Shown in pieces: positions 55,533-64,000 of a DNA stretch of 64,000 nt. Made by a program: the position numbers and the translations under genes. The stretch's first letter is position 1. Each line of letters begins with the position of its first letter. The stretch is from contig CAVOPA010000003.1 of assembly GCA_963697705.1 (NCBI GenBank), forward strand, positions 930,001 to 994,000, given 5' to 3'. The DNA is from CAVUCH01 sp963697705 (GTDB lineage Bacteria; Acidobacteriota; Vicinamibacteria; Vicinamibacterales; JAENWD01). The notes under the pieces were generated by a model. It had not been told where the DNA came from. It did no database searches and saw nothing but the letters and a program-made list of their open reading frames with translations.

Positions 55533-57158
55533 CTAGCGCGCGCCGGCCCGCGTGCCCTTGCCACGAGCCGTTTCGGTGAGCCGTTCCGCCTCGTTGAACA
55601 GGCCCAGGGCGAACTGCGCCTGCGGATCCGCGTCGATCAGATGCCGCCGGGCGGCCGCCACCCCGAAGAGCGACAGGTCGATGTCGTACCGGATCATGGC
55701 CTTGATGAACGGCAGGTCGGTCTGAAACGCCTGCTCGTCGATCTTGACACCGGACGATGCTGCCAGCTTCTTGAACTCCCCGATCATCGCGTCGTCGACG
55801 ACGAAGTTGGGCCCGACGACCTGGCGATCCTTGCCCGACGGCTGCTGGCGCGTGTCGCCCTCGGCCCAGAAGCGCTGGGCAAACGTCGCGAACACCTGGC
55901 GCGCGTAGAGGCTTCGGCCGAACTTCGTCGGATTGAAGCCGTCGATCGGTCCTTCGAGACGCCGATCCGGCTCGATGCCGCCGCCGCTGTACACCTTGCG
56001 GCCGGCATCCGTCAGCTTGAGGTCTTTCGCCTCGTGCGGGCGTTCGGTGCTCTGGCCACGGAGCGAGTACGTGAGGTACTCGTCGAAGGTCCCATCCCAC
56101 GGGCGCTGAATCAGGCGTCCGCTCGGCGTGTAGTAGCGGGCCGTGGTCAGCGCGAGACCCGCGTTCTCCTTGAGCCGCATGACCGACTGGACGAGCGCTT
56201 TGCCGAAGGTGGTCTCGCCGACGATGAGCGCGCGATCGTGATCCTGGAGGGCGCCGGTGACGATCTCCGACGCGCTCGCGCTGTTGCGATTCGCGAGCAC
56301 CACGACGGGCAGTCGCGTGTACTCGCTCTCCTCGGTGGCGTGATACGACATGTCCGAATTCGGCATCCGGCCCTTCGTGTAGACGATGAGATCGCCCTTG
56401 GGCAGGAACCGATTCGACACGCGGATGGCCTGATCGAGCGGCCCGCCCGGGTTGTTGCGGATGTCGAGCAGCAGGCGGCGCATGCCCTGGTTCGATAATT
56501 CGCCGAGCGCGTGCGAGAGGTCGCGATCGGTGTTCTCGGCGAAGTCGCGCAGCTGCACGTAGCCGGTCTGATCGTCGATCATGAAGTAGGCGGGGATGCT
56601 CGGGATCGAGATCTCGTCCCGTGCGACCTCGATCGGGATCAGATCGTCGACGCCGGCGCGGCGGATCGAGACCTGCACGGTCGTGTCCTTCGGCCCGCGC
56701 AGCTTGCGCACCGCCTGGTCGCTCGTCCAGCCCTTCGCGTCTTCGCCGTTGATCTGCGCGATCACGTCGCCACGGCGGATGCCCTTCTTGTAGGCCGGCG
56801 AGCCCTCGAACAGCCCCTGCACGGTGATGTCCTGGTCGATCACCTGGATCGTGATCCCGAGCCCGTAGTAGCGGCCCTCCTGCCGTTCGCGCAGCTGCGC
56901 GAACTGCTTCGGGTCCATGAAACTCGAGTGCGGATCGAGCGTCTGCAGCATGCCGCCGATGGCGCCGTAGACGAGTTGATCGGACTCGACCTTGTCGACA
57001 TAGCGCGACTCGATGGCATCGAGGGCCGCGGTGAATGTCTGGTACTGCTCGGGCAGGCGGTCTTCTCGCGCCGCGACGCCGCGGCCGAGCACACCGCCAA
57101 GAAGAGCGAACACGAGGATCGTGGAGATCCCCAGCATCAGGCCGCGGGAACGGGGCAT
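55533..57158 (-). CDS. S41-family C-terminal processing protease
   Basis: A 541-residue periplasmic protease related to CtpA/Prc. The N-terminal signal-anchor (LMLGISTILVFALLGGVLG) is followed by a PDZ domain (SPAYKKGIRRGDVIAQING) and the peptidase domain. The Ser-Lys dyad sits in NRNSASASEIVTGALQDH (Ser) and VGETTFGKALVQ (Lys). LLLDIRNNPGGPLDQAI is another hallmark. Family members trim or degrade envelope proteins from their C-termini. The ATG 57158 is chosen from the signal peptide; upstream sequence in this frame is antisense to tatA-tatC. It is divergent from tatA. Confidence 0.92.
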   Translation of the reverse strand: MPRSRGLMLGISTILVFALLGGVLGRGVAAREDRLPEQYQTFTAALDAIESRYVDKVESDQLVYGAIGGMLQTLDPHSSFMDPKQFAQLRERQEGRYYGLGITIQVIDQDITVQGLFEGSPAYKKGIRRGDVIAQINGEDAKGWTSDQAVRKLRGPKDTTVQVSIRRAGVDDLIPIEVARDEISIPSIPAYFMIDDQTGYVQLRDFAENTDRDLSHALGELSNQGMRRLLLDIRNNPGGPLDQAIRVSNRFLPKGDLIVYTKGRMPNSDMSYHATEESEYTRLPVVVLANRNSASASEIVTGALQDHDRALIVGETTFGKALVQSVMRLKENAGLALTTARYYTPSGRLIQRPWDGTFDEYLTYSLRGQSTERPHEAKDLKLTDAGRKVYSGGGIEPDRRLEGPIDGFNPTKFGRSLYARQVFATFAQRFWAEGDTRQQPSGKDRQVVGPNFVVDDAMIGEFKKLAASSGVKIDEQAFQTDLPFIKAMIRYDIDLSLFGVAAARRHLIDADPQAQFALGLFNEAERLTETARGKGTRAGAR

Positions 57159-57226
57159 GGCCCGGATCGTAGCAAATAACCTCAAGGCCAGCAATGATTT
57201 CGCGGCAGGCCATGACCTCGGCGCGC

Positions 57227-57256
57227 TTGACCGGCTCCGAGTCCCGTTCCTATAAT
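57227..57256 (+). promoter_or_regulatory. Promoter of tatA-tatC
   Basis: TTGACC (57227-57232) and a perfect TATAAT (57251-57256) are 18 bases apart, about 100 bases before tatA. This is the best-matching housekeeping promoter seen in the window. Confidence 0.75.
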
Positions 57257-57359
57257 GCAATACGCGGTCAATGCACGATGGGCGACCCTCGGCGAGTACC
57301 CCTGTGGGGCCTCCGGCCGCTCCGTCCCGCGGACCCGTCACTTCAGCTGGAGCTCTACA

Positions 57360-57629
57360 ATGTTTGGCTCGCTCGGCATGCCGGAACTGATCGTCATCTT
57401 CGTGATCGCCCTGATCATCTTCGGGCCGCGAAAGCTGCCGGAGCTCGGGCGATCGCTCGGCCGGAGCATCAACGAGTTCAAGAAGGCGTCGAACGAGCTG
57501 CGGAGCACGCTCGAGGACGAGGTGCGCCTCGACGAGCAGCGAACCCGTGCGACGGCCGCCAGCCCGGTGACGCCCACGACGAACACGGCGCACGACGAGC
57601 CGGTCGCGCGCAACGCCGACAGCGCGTAG
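57360..57629 (+). CDS. tatA: Sec-independent translocase protein TatA/TatE family
   Basis: An 89-residue protein forming the pore-lining component of the twin-arginine system, which exports folded proteins. It has the typical short N-terminal membrane helix (MPELIVIFVIALIIFGPRKL) with the FGPRKLPEL hinge, then an amphipathic helix (GRSLGRSINEFKKAS) and a polar tail. The Phe-Gly hinge and Pro-Arg-Lys motif separate it from TatB only weakly; no other TatA-like gene is here, so it may serve both roles. GGAG precedes the ATG. tatC follows after 12 bases. Confidence 0.92.
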   Translation: MFGSLGMPELIVIFVIALIIFGPRKLPELGRSLGRSINEFKKASNELRSTLEDEVRLDEQRTRATAASPVTPTTNTAHDEPVARNADSA

Positions 57630-57641
57630 CGCCAGGCTCCC

Positions 57642-58460
57642 ATGGCGTTGGTGCCTTTTCCCGGGTCGAAGGCCGGAACTTCGCTGTACGAACCACCCGA
57701 CGACGACGAGCTCGAGGACGCCTCCGACGGCAAGATGTCGTTTCTGGAGCACCTCGACGAGCTCCGGAAGCGGCTGATCTGGGCCATCGGGGCGCTCGGC
57801 GCCGGTTTCCTCATCGCCCTCTACTTCATCGACGCGATCTTCGGCTTCATCATGCGGCCGCTGGCGGCGACGTTGCCCGCCGGCCGGAAGATGATCTACA
57901 CCGAGCCGACCGAGGCCTTCATGCTGCAGCTGAAGGTCGCTGCGCTCGCCGGGGTCGTGATCGCCGCGCCCGCCGTGATGTGGCAGCTGTGGCTGTTCAT
58001 CGCCCCGGGGCTGTACCGGAAGGAGAAGCGGCTGGCGCTGCCGTTCATCCTGTCGACGAGCGTGCTGTTCGTGACCGGCGCGGCGTTCAACCACTACGTG
58101 GTGTTCCCGATCGCGTTCACGTTCCTCGGCAGCTTCACCAAGGACTACATGGAGTTCATGCCGCGCATCACGCCGGTGTTCTCCTTGTACTCGCAGCTGC
58201 TCCTGGCCTTCGGCGTCATTTTCCAGATGCCGGTGCTCGTGTTCACGCTCGCGCGGCTCGGGCTGATCACGGCGGGATTTCTCTGGCGGAACACGAAGTA
58301 CGCGATCCTGATCATCTTCATCATCTCGGCAGTCATCACGCCGACCAGCGACGTCGTCACCCAGACCCTGATGGCCGCGCCCATGATCCTGCTCTACGCG
58401 ATCAGCATCGTCATCGCGTGGGTGTTCGGCAAGAAGCGCATCCACGAGCGGTTCGAGTAG
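57642..58460 (+). CDS. tatC: Sec-independent translocase protein TatC
   Basis: A 272-residue polytopic membrane protein that recognises the twin-arginine leader. Conserved cytoplasmic sequence MSFLEHLDELRKRLIWAIGA leads into six predicted membrane segments. The TEPTEAFMLQLKVAALAG and LYRKEKRLALPF segments are diagnostic. The N-terminal 30 residues are acidic and unusual but may be a real extension. It would form the receptor with TatA. Substrates encoded in this window include the Tat-leader peptide at 14809-15048 and the aldo/keto reductase at 20449-21396. Confidence 0.95.
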   Translation: MALVPFPGSKAGTSLYEPPDDDELEDASDGKMSFLEHLDELRKRLIWAIGALGAGFLIALYFIDAIFGFIMRPLAATLPAGRKMIYTEPTEAFMLQLKVAALAGVVIAAPAVMWQLWLFIAPGLYRKEKRLALPFILSTSVLFVTGAAFNHYVVFPIAFTFLGSFTKDYMEFMPRITPVFSLYSQLLLAFGVIFQMPVLVFTLARLGLITAGFLWRNTKYAILIIFIISAVITPTSDVVTQTLMAAPMILLYAISIVIAWVFGKKRIHERFE

Positions 58461-58510
58461 CGGCGGACCGTCCCTCCACTTGTCGGATCCGCCTCACGGG
58501 CGGGTCGTAT

Positions 58511-58584
58511 TCCGGGGTCGTTCAACGGTAGGACAGCGCCCTTTGAAGGCGCGTATCGGGGTTCGAATCCCTGCCCCGGAGCCA
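58511..58584 (+). tRNA. tRNA-Gln (anticodon TTG)
   Basis: The acceptor stem TCCGGGG pairs with CCCCGGA, and the D-arm contains TTCAACGGTAGGA. The anticodon stem GCGCC/GGCGC encloses the loop CTTTGAA (anticodon TTG). The T-arm has GGTTCGAATCC. The discriminator is G and the CCA end is encoded. It is 74 nucleotides long and lies 50 bases after tatC. Confidence 0.97.
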
Positions 58585-59078
58585 TTCGCTTCCCGATGCG
58601 ATGCCTGGCCGCGCACGTGCCCCGCTGGCGCGGCGAACGGAACGCGGGCCACGCGGCGCGCGTCGCGCAGAGTACGTGGCGTCAATCGTGACGCTGCAGG
58701 TCCTCATGGCGGAGACCGGCAGATTCAATGGATCCGCTCGATGGCTCGCCGTGGAGCGCGCCGGCCAGAATGCCGGGTTTCGTCAGTGGCCGCCTGACGA
58801 AACGCTGCTTGCGGACGGGGAACTCCACGCGCAATCGAAGCACGCAATGCCGGTCAGATGATGGCAACCCAATCCGTCGCAGGACATCCGGTACACGAGA
58901 CTCGCACGTGTCGGACGCGCGGGCATACGATTCGGACCGAGGAGCATGACCGGCACCGATTGCAGACGGACGGCAAGACAAATCGGACGTCCGCGCATGG
59001 CTCGACGCATCGCCGCGCCCTAAGGTTGACGCATAGCCGGCGACGAATCGTCGGCGGATGTTCGAAAGGATGGCTCCC
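58585..59078. other. Intergenic region, nothing recognised
   Basis: About 490 bases between tRNA-Gln and the DinB-like gene. Short frames on both strands lack ribosome binding sites and recognisable sequence. No clear terminator was found after the tRNA. Confidence 0.4.
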
Positions 59079-59630
59079 ATGACGACTGCTGCCTCGCACG
59101 ATCACGCGGTAACGCCCGCGCATTCACCGTCGGCAGGCGGTGACCGCACGAATCAACGAGCCCAGGCGCTCGCCGACCGGCTCGAACTGGGCGCCCGCGC
59201 ACTGGCGGAGTTCGCAAGCGGCCTGACCGACGGCGAGTGGAACACGCGGATCCCCGGCGACGGCCGCACGGTCGGCGTCGTCGTGCATCATGTCGCCAGC
59301 GTGTACCCGGTCGAGATCCAGCTGGCGCAGACGCTTGCCGCGGGCCAGCCCATCGTCGGCGTGACAATGGACGACGTGCACGCGATGAATGCGGCGCACG
59401 CCAGAGATTACAGCGCGGTCACGAAGCAGACGGCGTTGAATCTGCTCCGCGGCAACAGCACGGCGGCGGCAGCAGCAATCCGGTCGCTGAGCGACGACGA
59501 ACTCAATCGCGCCGCTCCAGCCTCCCTCTACTCCGACGCACCGGTGACGTGTCAGTTCGTGCTCGAGGATCACGCGGTGCGACACAGCTACCACCACCTC
59601 GCGCGGATACGCCGCGTGTTGAAGGCGTAA
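59079..59630 (+). CDS. DinB-family protein
   Basis: About 183 residues from ATG 59079, which follows GAAAGGA. The C-terminal two-thirds resemble the DinB/MDMPI four-helix family: GLTDGEWNTRIPGDGRTVGVVVHHVA with the first candidate metal His, a central AMNAAHARDYSAV with His, and a final helix EDHAVRHSYHHLARIRRVL rich in His. Such proteins are putative thiol-dependent or metal-dependent enzymes. The N-terminal 40 residues are low-complexity. It is not closely similar to the DinB protein at 3398-3883. No operon partner. Confidence 0.7.
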   Translation: MTTAASHDHAVTPAHSPSAGGDRTNQRAQALADRLELGARALAEFASGLTDGEWNTRIPGDGRTVGVVVHHVASVYPVEIQLAQTLAAGQPIVGVTMDDVHAMNAAHARDYSAVTKQTALNLLRGNSTAAAAAIRSLSDDELNRAAPASLYSDAPVTCQFVLEDHAVRHSYHHLARIRRVLKA

Positions 59631-59936
59631 ACCCGACTGGATGTCGCGCCGCCGCACATCGCGGGCGCTCGTAGCAGCCGTTGGAGCAGTCAACCGGTCT
59701 GCATGGGCGCCCGCGGCGGATGGGGCCCTCGCCGCCGCTCGACGGCCCGCTCGATTCCAGCATCGCCGCCCGCGTCGGGCTGGCAGCGAGCTGAACGCAG
59801 CGCCGTGCACCCACACCGATTAATCCTCGGCGTAGTGGTTTGTGCCGCGTTCTCGTAATTGTTTCGCAGTATTGAACGGCACGCTCGCGGCCCGTATTCT
59901 CGCTGCTCGAACAATCATCGGGAGGCGCGGCGCGCT
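59631..59936. other. Intergenic region, nothing recognised
   Basis: About 300 bases separate the DinB-like gene from the next plus-strand gene. It presumably holds that gene's promoter. No -35/-10 pair stands out and no coding sequence was found. Confidence 0.4.
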
Positions 59937-61118
59937 ATGCGGATGTTGATCGTTGCGGTTGTGACCCTCGTGTCGGCCCTGGCGTTCACCCCGAGGGCGT
60001 TTGCCCAGGGTTGAGTGCTCATCAGAAACAACGCGCCCGTGTTTGGCGCGAACGCCAGCCCCTATCAGCAACCCGGTGAGTGGCAGGTCAGCCTGTCGAC
60101 GCGGAATCTCGTCTCCAACGATCACTACAGCGGCACTGTCGAGCAAGTGCAGCGGCAGCAGCTCCAGAACTACGTCACCAACCGGCAGAACCTGTTCGAC
60201 GTCACCGTGACGCGCGTCGTGACCAGGCGCCTGAGCGTGTCGCTGGGCGTGCCGTTCGTGAGGTCATCATGGGCGTACCGGGATCCGGCCTATCCGTTTC
60301 CGGCGCCGCGGCAAGAGATCCCGATGCACGGGCGCGGACTCGGAGACATCGGCCTCACCAGCCGCGCATGGATCTTCAACCCGCAGACGCACCGCGCCTG
60401 GAACGTCGCGGCCGGGGGCGGCATCAAGTTCCCGACGGGCAACTATCACTACCAGGACACGTTCCTGCGGCGGACGGACCGCGTCGAGGCGCTGCAGGAC
60501 GTCGATCAGTCGGTGCAGCCCGGCGACGGCGGCTGGGGCCTCATGGTGGAGGGGCAGGCGTTCTGGCAGGTCAAGCGGTCCTTCCTGTTCGCGTCGGGCA
60601 GCTACCTCGTGAATCCGAGAGACAAGAACGATACGCCGTCGATCATCGCCATCCTCGGCCTGCCGACCAACACCGGGCAGTTCGCGGGCCTGGACGTGAA
60701 CTCGGTGCCCGACCAGTACCTGGCGCGGGCCGGAGGCACGGTTCACGTCTGGAAAGGGTTCAGCGCCACGCTCGCCTGGCGCGTGGAGGGGCTCAAGACC
60801 TACGACCTGTTCGGCGACAGCTTCGGCTGGCGCCGGCCGGGCACGGAGATGTTCATCGAGCCCGGGTTCAGCTTCTCGCAGGGACCGCACACGGTGTCGT
60901 TCAACGTGCCGTTCGGCTACTACTACAACCGGCATCCCAATCCGTATACGGGCATCGCCGGCGACGCTACGTTCCCGCGCGAGATCTTTCTGACCAGCTA
61001 CTCCCTGCGGCTCGGGAAGCGGACCGCCCCACCGGCAAGCGATCAACCCCCGTTGGGACCGCGGCCGTCGACGCCCGGCAACTCCACAGGCACCGACTCC
61101 GCCGGCTGCACACCCTGA
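59937..61118 (+). CDS. Outer-membrane-type exported protein interrupted by in-frame TGA
   Basis: ATG 59937, preceded by GGGAGG, starts a 25-residue signal peptide (VAVVTLVSALAFTPRAFAQG). The next codon is TGA (60012-60014), and in the same frame 367 more codons follow without a break from a GTG at 60015. The long part reads as a beta-barrel-like outer-membrane protein: EWQVSLSTRNLVSND, RRLSVSLGVPFV, WNVAAGGGIKFPTGNYHY, HVWKGFSATLAWRVEGL and a final FLTSYSLRLGKR. I do not recognise a specific family. Because signal peptide and body are in one frame, the TGA is a nonsense change, a sequence error, or a recoded codon. Translation restart at GTG 60015 would lack export. Confidence 0.7.
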
Positions 61119-61426
61119 GCGTACGCGCGGGCGCCGTTCCCGAAGTAGTGCCCGCCTTCAGGCGGGCGTGTTGGAGCGACGTCCGCATCCCCTCGTCGCG
61201 CACGGCCCTGTAAACGTGCTGCTGGTGCTAGCGACGGCGGCAGGACCTGGATCCCCACACGCGTTGCGCCCGCGCCCCTGACGCCGGTCGTCGATGTGGC
61301 CTGCGCCGGGTTCCATGCAGGCGGCCGACTGCTGCTTCAACGAAGCGGAACTCTGTTCGCTGGACCCTTCATGCAGCATCCAGGAAGGCCCCGACGCCGA
61401 AGCCGGCAACTTTTGTCGCAGCGACG
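61119..61426. other. Convergent intergenic region with hairpin and a short Cys-rich frame
   Basis: About 310 bases between the outer-membrane-type gene and the end of the sigma-54 activator. A perfect GCCCGCC/GGCGGGC hairpin with a tetraloop lies at 61150-61167, the same stem as at 19762. A 50-codon plus-strand frame with six cysteines begins at 61315 and overlaps the activator's 3' end; it lacks a ribosome binding site. Confidence 0.4.
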
Positions 61427-64000
61427 CTAGCTCTCGGGCGTCCCGATGCCGAGGCGCTGGCGCTTGAGATACAGGCCCTTCCGCGAGAGCCCGAGCATCC
61501 TGGCCACCTGCTCGACCCGTCCGTGACAGACGCGCCAGGCGTGCTGGATCATGGCGCGCTCGACATGTTCGACGACGGCCGGAAGGGGCTGGTCTGTGCG
61601 GATCACCAGCTCGTTGGGCTCGAGTTCCCGCTCGGAGGCGGGCCGTGTGCGCCGGCTCGCGAGGATGTTGGGGTGCAGATGCTCGGGCATGAGCACGGCG
61701 TCGGTTTCTGCGAGCGCGGCCATCCGGCGCAGCTCGTTCATCAGCTCCCGGACGTTGCCCGGCCACGCATAGAGCACCAAGTACTCCATCGTCTCGCCGG
61801 CGAGGCGGAGGTGTCCCTTGTTGAAGTCGCGGGCGAAGCGCTCGAGAAAACCGTCGGTGAGCTTCGGGATCTCCTCACGGCGGTCGCGCAGCGGCGGGAT
61901 GGGGATGCTGATGTTCAACCGGAAGAAAAGATCGTCGCGGAAGCGCCCCTCGCGTACCAGCTGGCCGAGATCCTGGTTGGTGGCGGCGACCACACGGACG
62001 TTCGTGCGCACCGGGTGCGCTTCGCCGAGCGGCTGGACTTCGCCGGTTTCGAGAAACCGCAGCAGCTTGGGCTGGAGGTCGCGACCGATTTCGCCGATTT
62101 CGTCCAGGAACACCGTGCCGCCCTCGGCGGATCGGATCACGCCCAGGAACGTCTCGTCGGCCCCGGTGTAGGCGCCGCGGCGATGGCCAAACAGCTGGTT
62201 CTCGAGCATGTCAGCCGGCACGGCGCTGCAGTTGAACGGGATGAACGGCTTGCCCGGACGGCTCGCATCGTGGATGACCCGCGCCATCACTTCCTTGCCG
62301 ACCCCTGTTTCACCGGTAATCAACAGGTTGACGGGTGTGGCCGCCAGGCGGCGCGCATCCCTGAGAAGGTCCTTCATCTGTTCCGAGAGGAACATCCCGG
62401 GTGACGGATCGTCGGGATCGTCGATGGGCCACAGCGCTTCGCGCTCCCTTGCCTCGCGCCGTGCAGCGGCGAGCGCGCGGCCGGAACTCGCCAGCGCCTC
62501 GACCGCCAGCCACGCAGTGCGTGCCGAAACCGTAGGAGCAATGGCGGCGACCAGGTGCCACTCGCGTTCACGCCAAAACCCCAGAAGCAGAGCGGGCGGG
62601 GTTGGTGCAGCGGCAGCGGCGCGCGCTTCGGCATCGGTCCAGCCCGAATCGTTCTTCCACTATGGCTGCGCGCCCCGCTTGGGTGGACACGACCGCGGCT
62701 GCGGATGCGCAGCCCGCCGACATCACGAGTGCGAGCACCTCGCTGCCGAGCAGATCGGGTCGTCCGCCCTGCTCGATGATGGCGGTTGCCTGCCGCAGGA
62801 GGAGGTCTGCGCGCGCGTCTCCGGCGTCGATGTGAGAGTCGCCAGGCGTCCGCGCGGCGCTGCCGCGCCGGGCCGTCACTTGCCGACCACGCGACATCCA
62901 GGCCGCCTCGGCCTCGACCTCGCTCTGGGCGCGCAGATGCCCGATGCCGCGGAAGATGCGCGCACTTCGCTGGAACGCGGCCCGGGCGCCGACGGGATCG
63001 CCCTCGCAGACGAGGGCCTTGCCGATCACACGGTGAATTTCCGCGAGAATCTCGAGCGGCGGCTCGTCTTCGGGCGGCGCAGCCTGGACGATGTCCTCGG
63101 CAGCTCCCGCGAGGTCACCGAGGGAAATCCGCGCTTCGGCCCGGAGCAGACTGAGGAGCTTGATGAGGGAACGGTCGCCGACTATCGCCGCGTGCGAGAG
63201 AGCTCGCGTTGCGAAACCATGCGCTTCCGCTGTTTCACCCGTGGCCAGCGCGAGCCTTACTCGCGTGCGCTCAGTCCACAGCTTGCAGTATGAAAGTTCA
63301 TCCAACGGCGCGTCGAAGGCCCGTTCCAGCAGCTCGCCTGCTTCCGCAAATCGTCCTCTCGCCAACTCTAGCTGCGCAAGTCCGTCCAACACACCCACTC
63401 GTGCGTGCACGTTATGGCCGACGAGCTCCCACGCATGATTGAGGTTCCGGGCCGCAAGCGTCAACCTATTCTGGGCGAGATCGATGTGAGCAAGGTTCGA
63501 CACAGCAGCCAAGTAGCTTTTCGAGTGGCCGGAGATGGCAATCCGTTGCATCGCCTTTTCGGCACGCAACCTTGCTTCGTCGGGATCAGAGAGCAAATAC
63601 GCCAGACATGACGCATCGATCTCAGCAAGGCCTTCGAGCCATTCATTGTGATGTCCGCTCAACAGCGCTGACGCCACTCGCAGATGCCGAGACGCTGATT
63701 CCAACGCTCCCCGTCGAGTCTCCGTCTCACCAACCGACAAGTGCAACGACACAGTCATTGCGGTGTCGCCGAGACGCATCACTGCACGTCGTACATCCCG
63801 CAAATAGCCCGCGAGTGACTCTGGCGAGGACGTGTCGGCCAGGACTAAAAGCAGCCTCAATCTTGCCCACGCCGACTCTTTCGTTGCCCGGGCACCCTCA
63901 GCGAGTGTAAGTGCTGTATTTAGGTGCTCGACTGCCAAGGCGCGGTTGCCCCCGTCGTGGCTGATCGTACCCAGCACGATCAAAGCTCGCGCGTGCAATG
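61427..64000 (-). CDS. Sigma-54-dependent activator with TPR-like N-terminal region (incomplete, one frameshift)
   Basis: The gene runs off the right edge, so its N-terminus is missing. The visible N-terminal 440 residues are helical repeats of TPR type (NRALAVEHLNTALTLAEGA, RGRFAEAGELLERAFD). The C-terminal part is an AAA+ domain of the NtrC family: GETGVGKEVMARVIHD (Walker A), GAYTGADE (the sigma-54-contacting GAFTGA loop), GGTVFLDEIGEI (Walker B), and a Fis-type helix-turn-helix (EQVARMLGLSRKGLYLKRQ). It would drive sigma-54 promoters in response to a partner bound by the repeats. The frame breaks at about 62637; removing one C joins the halves through DAEARAAAAAPTPPALLLG. Confidence 0.88.

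Noticed and set aside
55533..58445. 970-codon open frame extending the S41 protease upstream
   Set aside because: The extra 430 N-terminal residues are antisense to tatA and tatC; the protease has a normal signal-anchor starting at 57158.

Overview
The window is GC-rich chromosomal DNA. It looks like an Acidobacteriota genome, most likely of the Vicinamibacteria type. That placement is inferred from gene content: a VWFA-related exported protein of the acidobacterial type, Ser/Thr kinases fused to PD40 propellers, a TIGR03118-like propeller, DinB-fold proteins and many small exported proteins. There is no rRNA, CRISPR array or intact insertion sequence. Two tRNAs (Leu-CAG and Gln-TTG) are present.

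Layout. 0.3-4 kb: mixed accessory genes (exported glycine-zipper protein, methyltransferase, TIGR03118-like propeller, DinB). 4-12.5 kb, all minus strand: a signalling unit reading winged-helix/FHA regulator, HExxH protein, PD40 propeller, then two tandem kinase-PD40 genes, of which the upstream copy is heavily frameshifted. 12.6-15.9 kb, minus strand: PqqD-like protein, a 79-residue Tat-leader peptide, an HprK-like kinase and a nucleotidyltransferase; this resembles a peptide-modification (RiPP-like) cluster and is the most interesting locus here. 16-31.8 kb: lipase-like protein, tRNA-Leu, CAP protein, dihaem cytochrome and Tat-exported aldo/keto reductase, ACT protein, alpha/beta hydrolase, glucan phosphorylase, VWFA protein, an archease-rtcB remnant, M24 peptidase and HtrA protease. 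32-35.8 kb: CYTH protein and a MurU/AmgK-like pair (cell-wall sugar recycling), then a sugar isomerase-like protein. 35.8-48.8 kb: asnS, rimO and the classical rimP-nusA-infB-ylxP-rbfA-nrnA-truB-rpsO-pnp translation/RNA block. 49-58.6 kb: cupredoxin, M48 protease, DUF4097-like protein, smc, S41 protease, tatA-tatC, tRNA-Gln. 59-64 kb: DinB protein, an outer-membrane-type protein interrupted by an in-frame TGA, and an incomplete sigma-54 activator with a TPR-like N-terminal region.

A caution for the reader: nusA, smc, the hydrolase, rtcB, the sigma-54 activator and kinase copy 1 each carry one frameshift, and in every case deleting a single base restores a convincing protein. Essential genes are among them, so sequencing or assembly insertions are more likely than true pseudogenes. 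Kinase copy 2 (six or more shifts) and the archease-rtcB fusion (a large deletion) may be genuinely broken, or may be misassembled.

Functional links. The two Tat-leader proteins (14809-15048 and 20449-21396) would use the TatAC translocase encoded at 57-58 kb. FHA domains bind phosphothreonine, so the FHA regulator next to Ser/Thr kinases suggests a kinase-to-transcription circuit. The 35.8-48.8 kb block couples transcription elongation, translation initiation, ribosome maturation and RNA decay.
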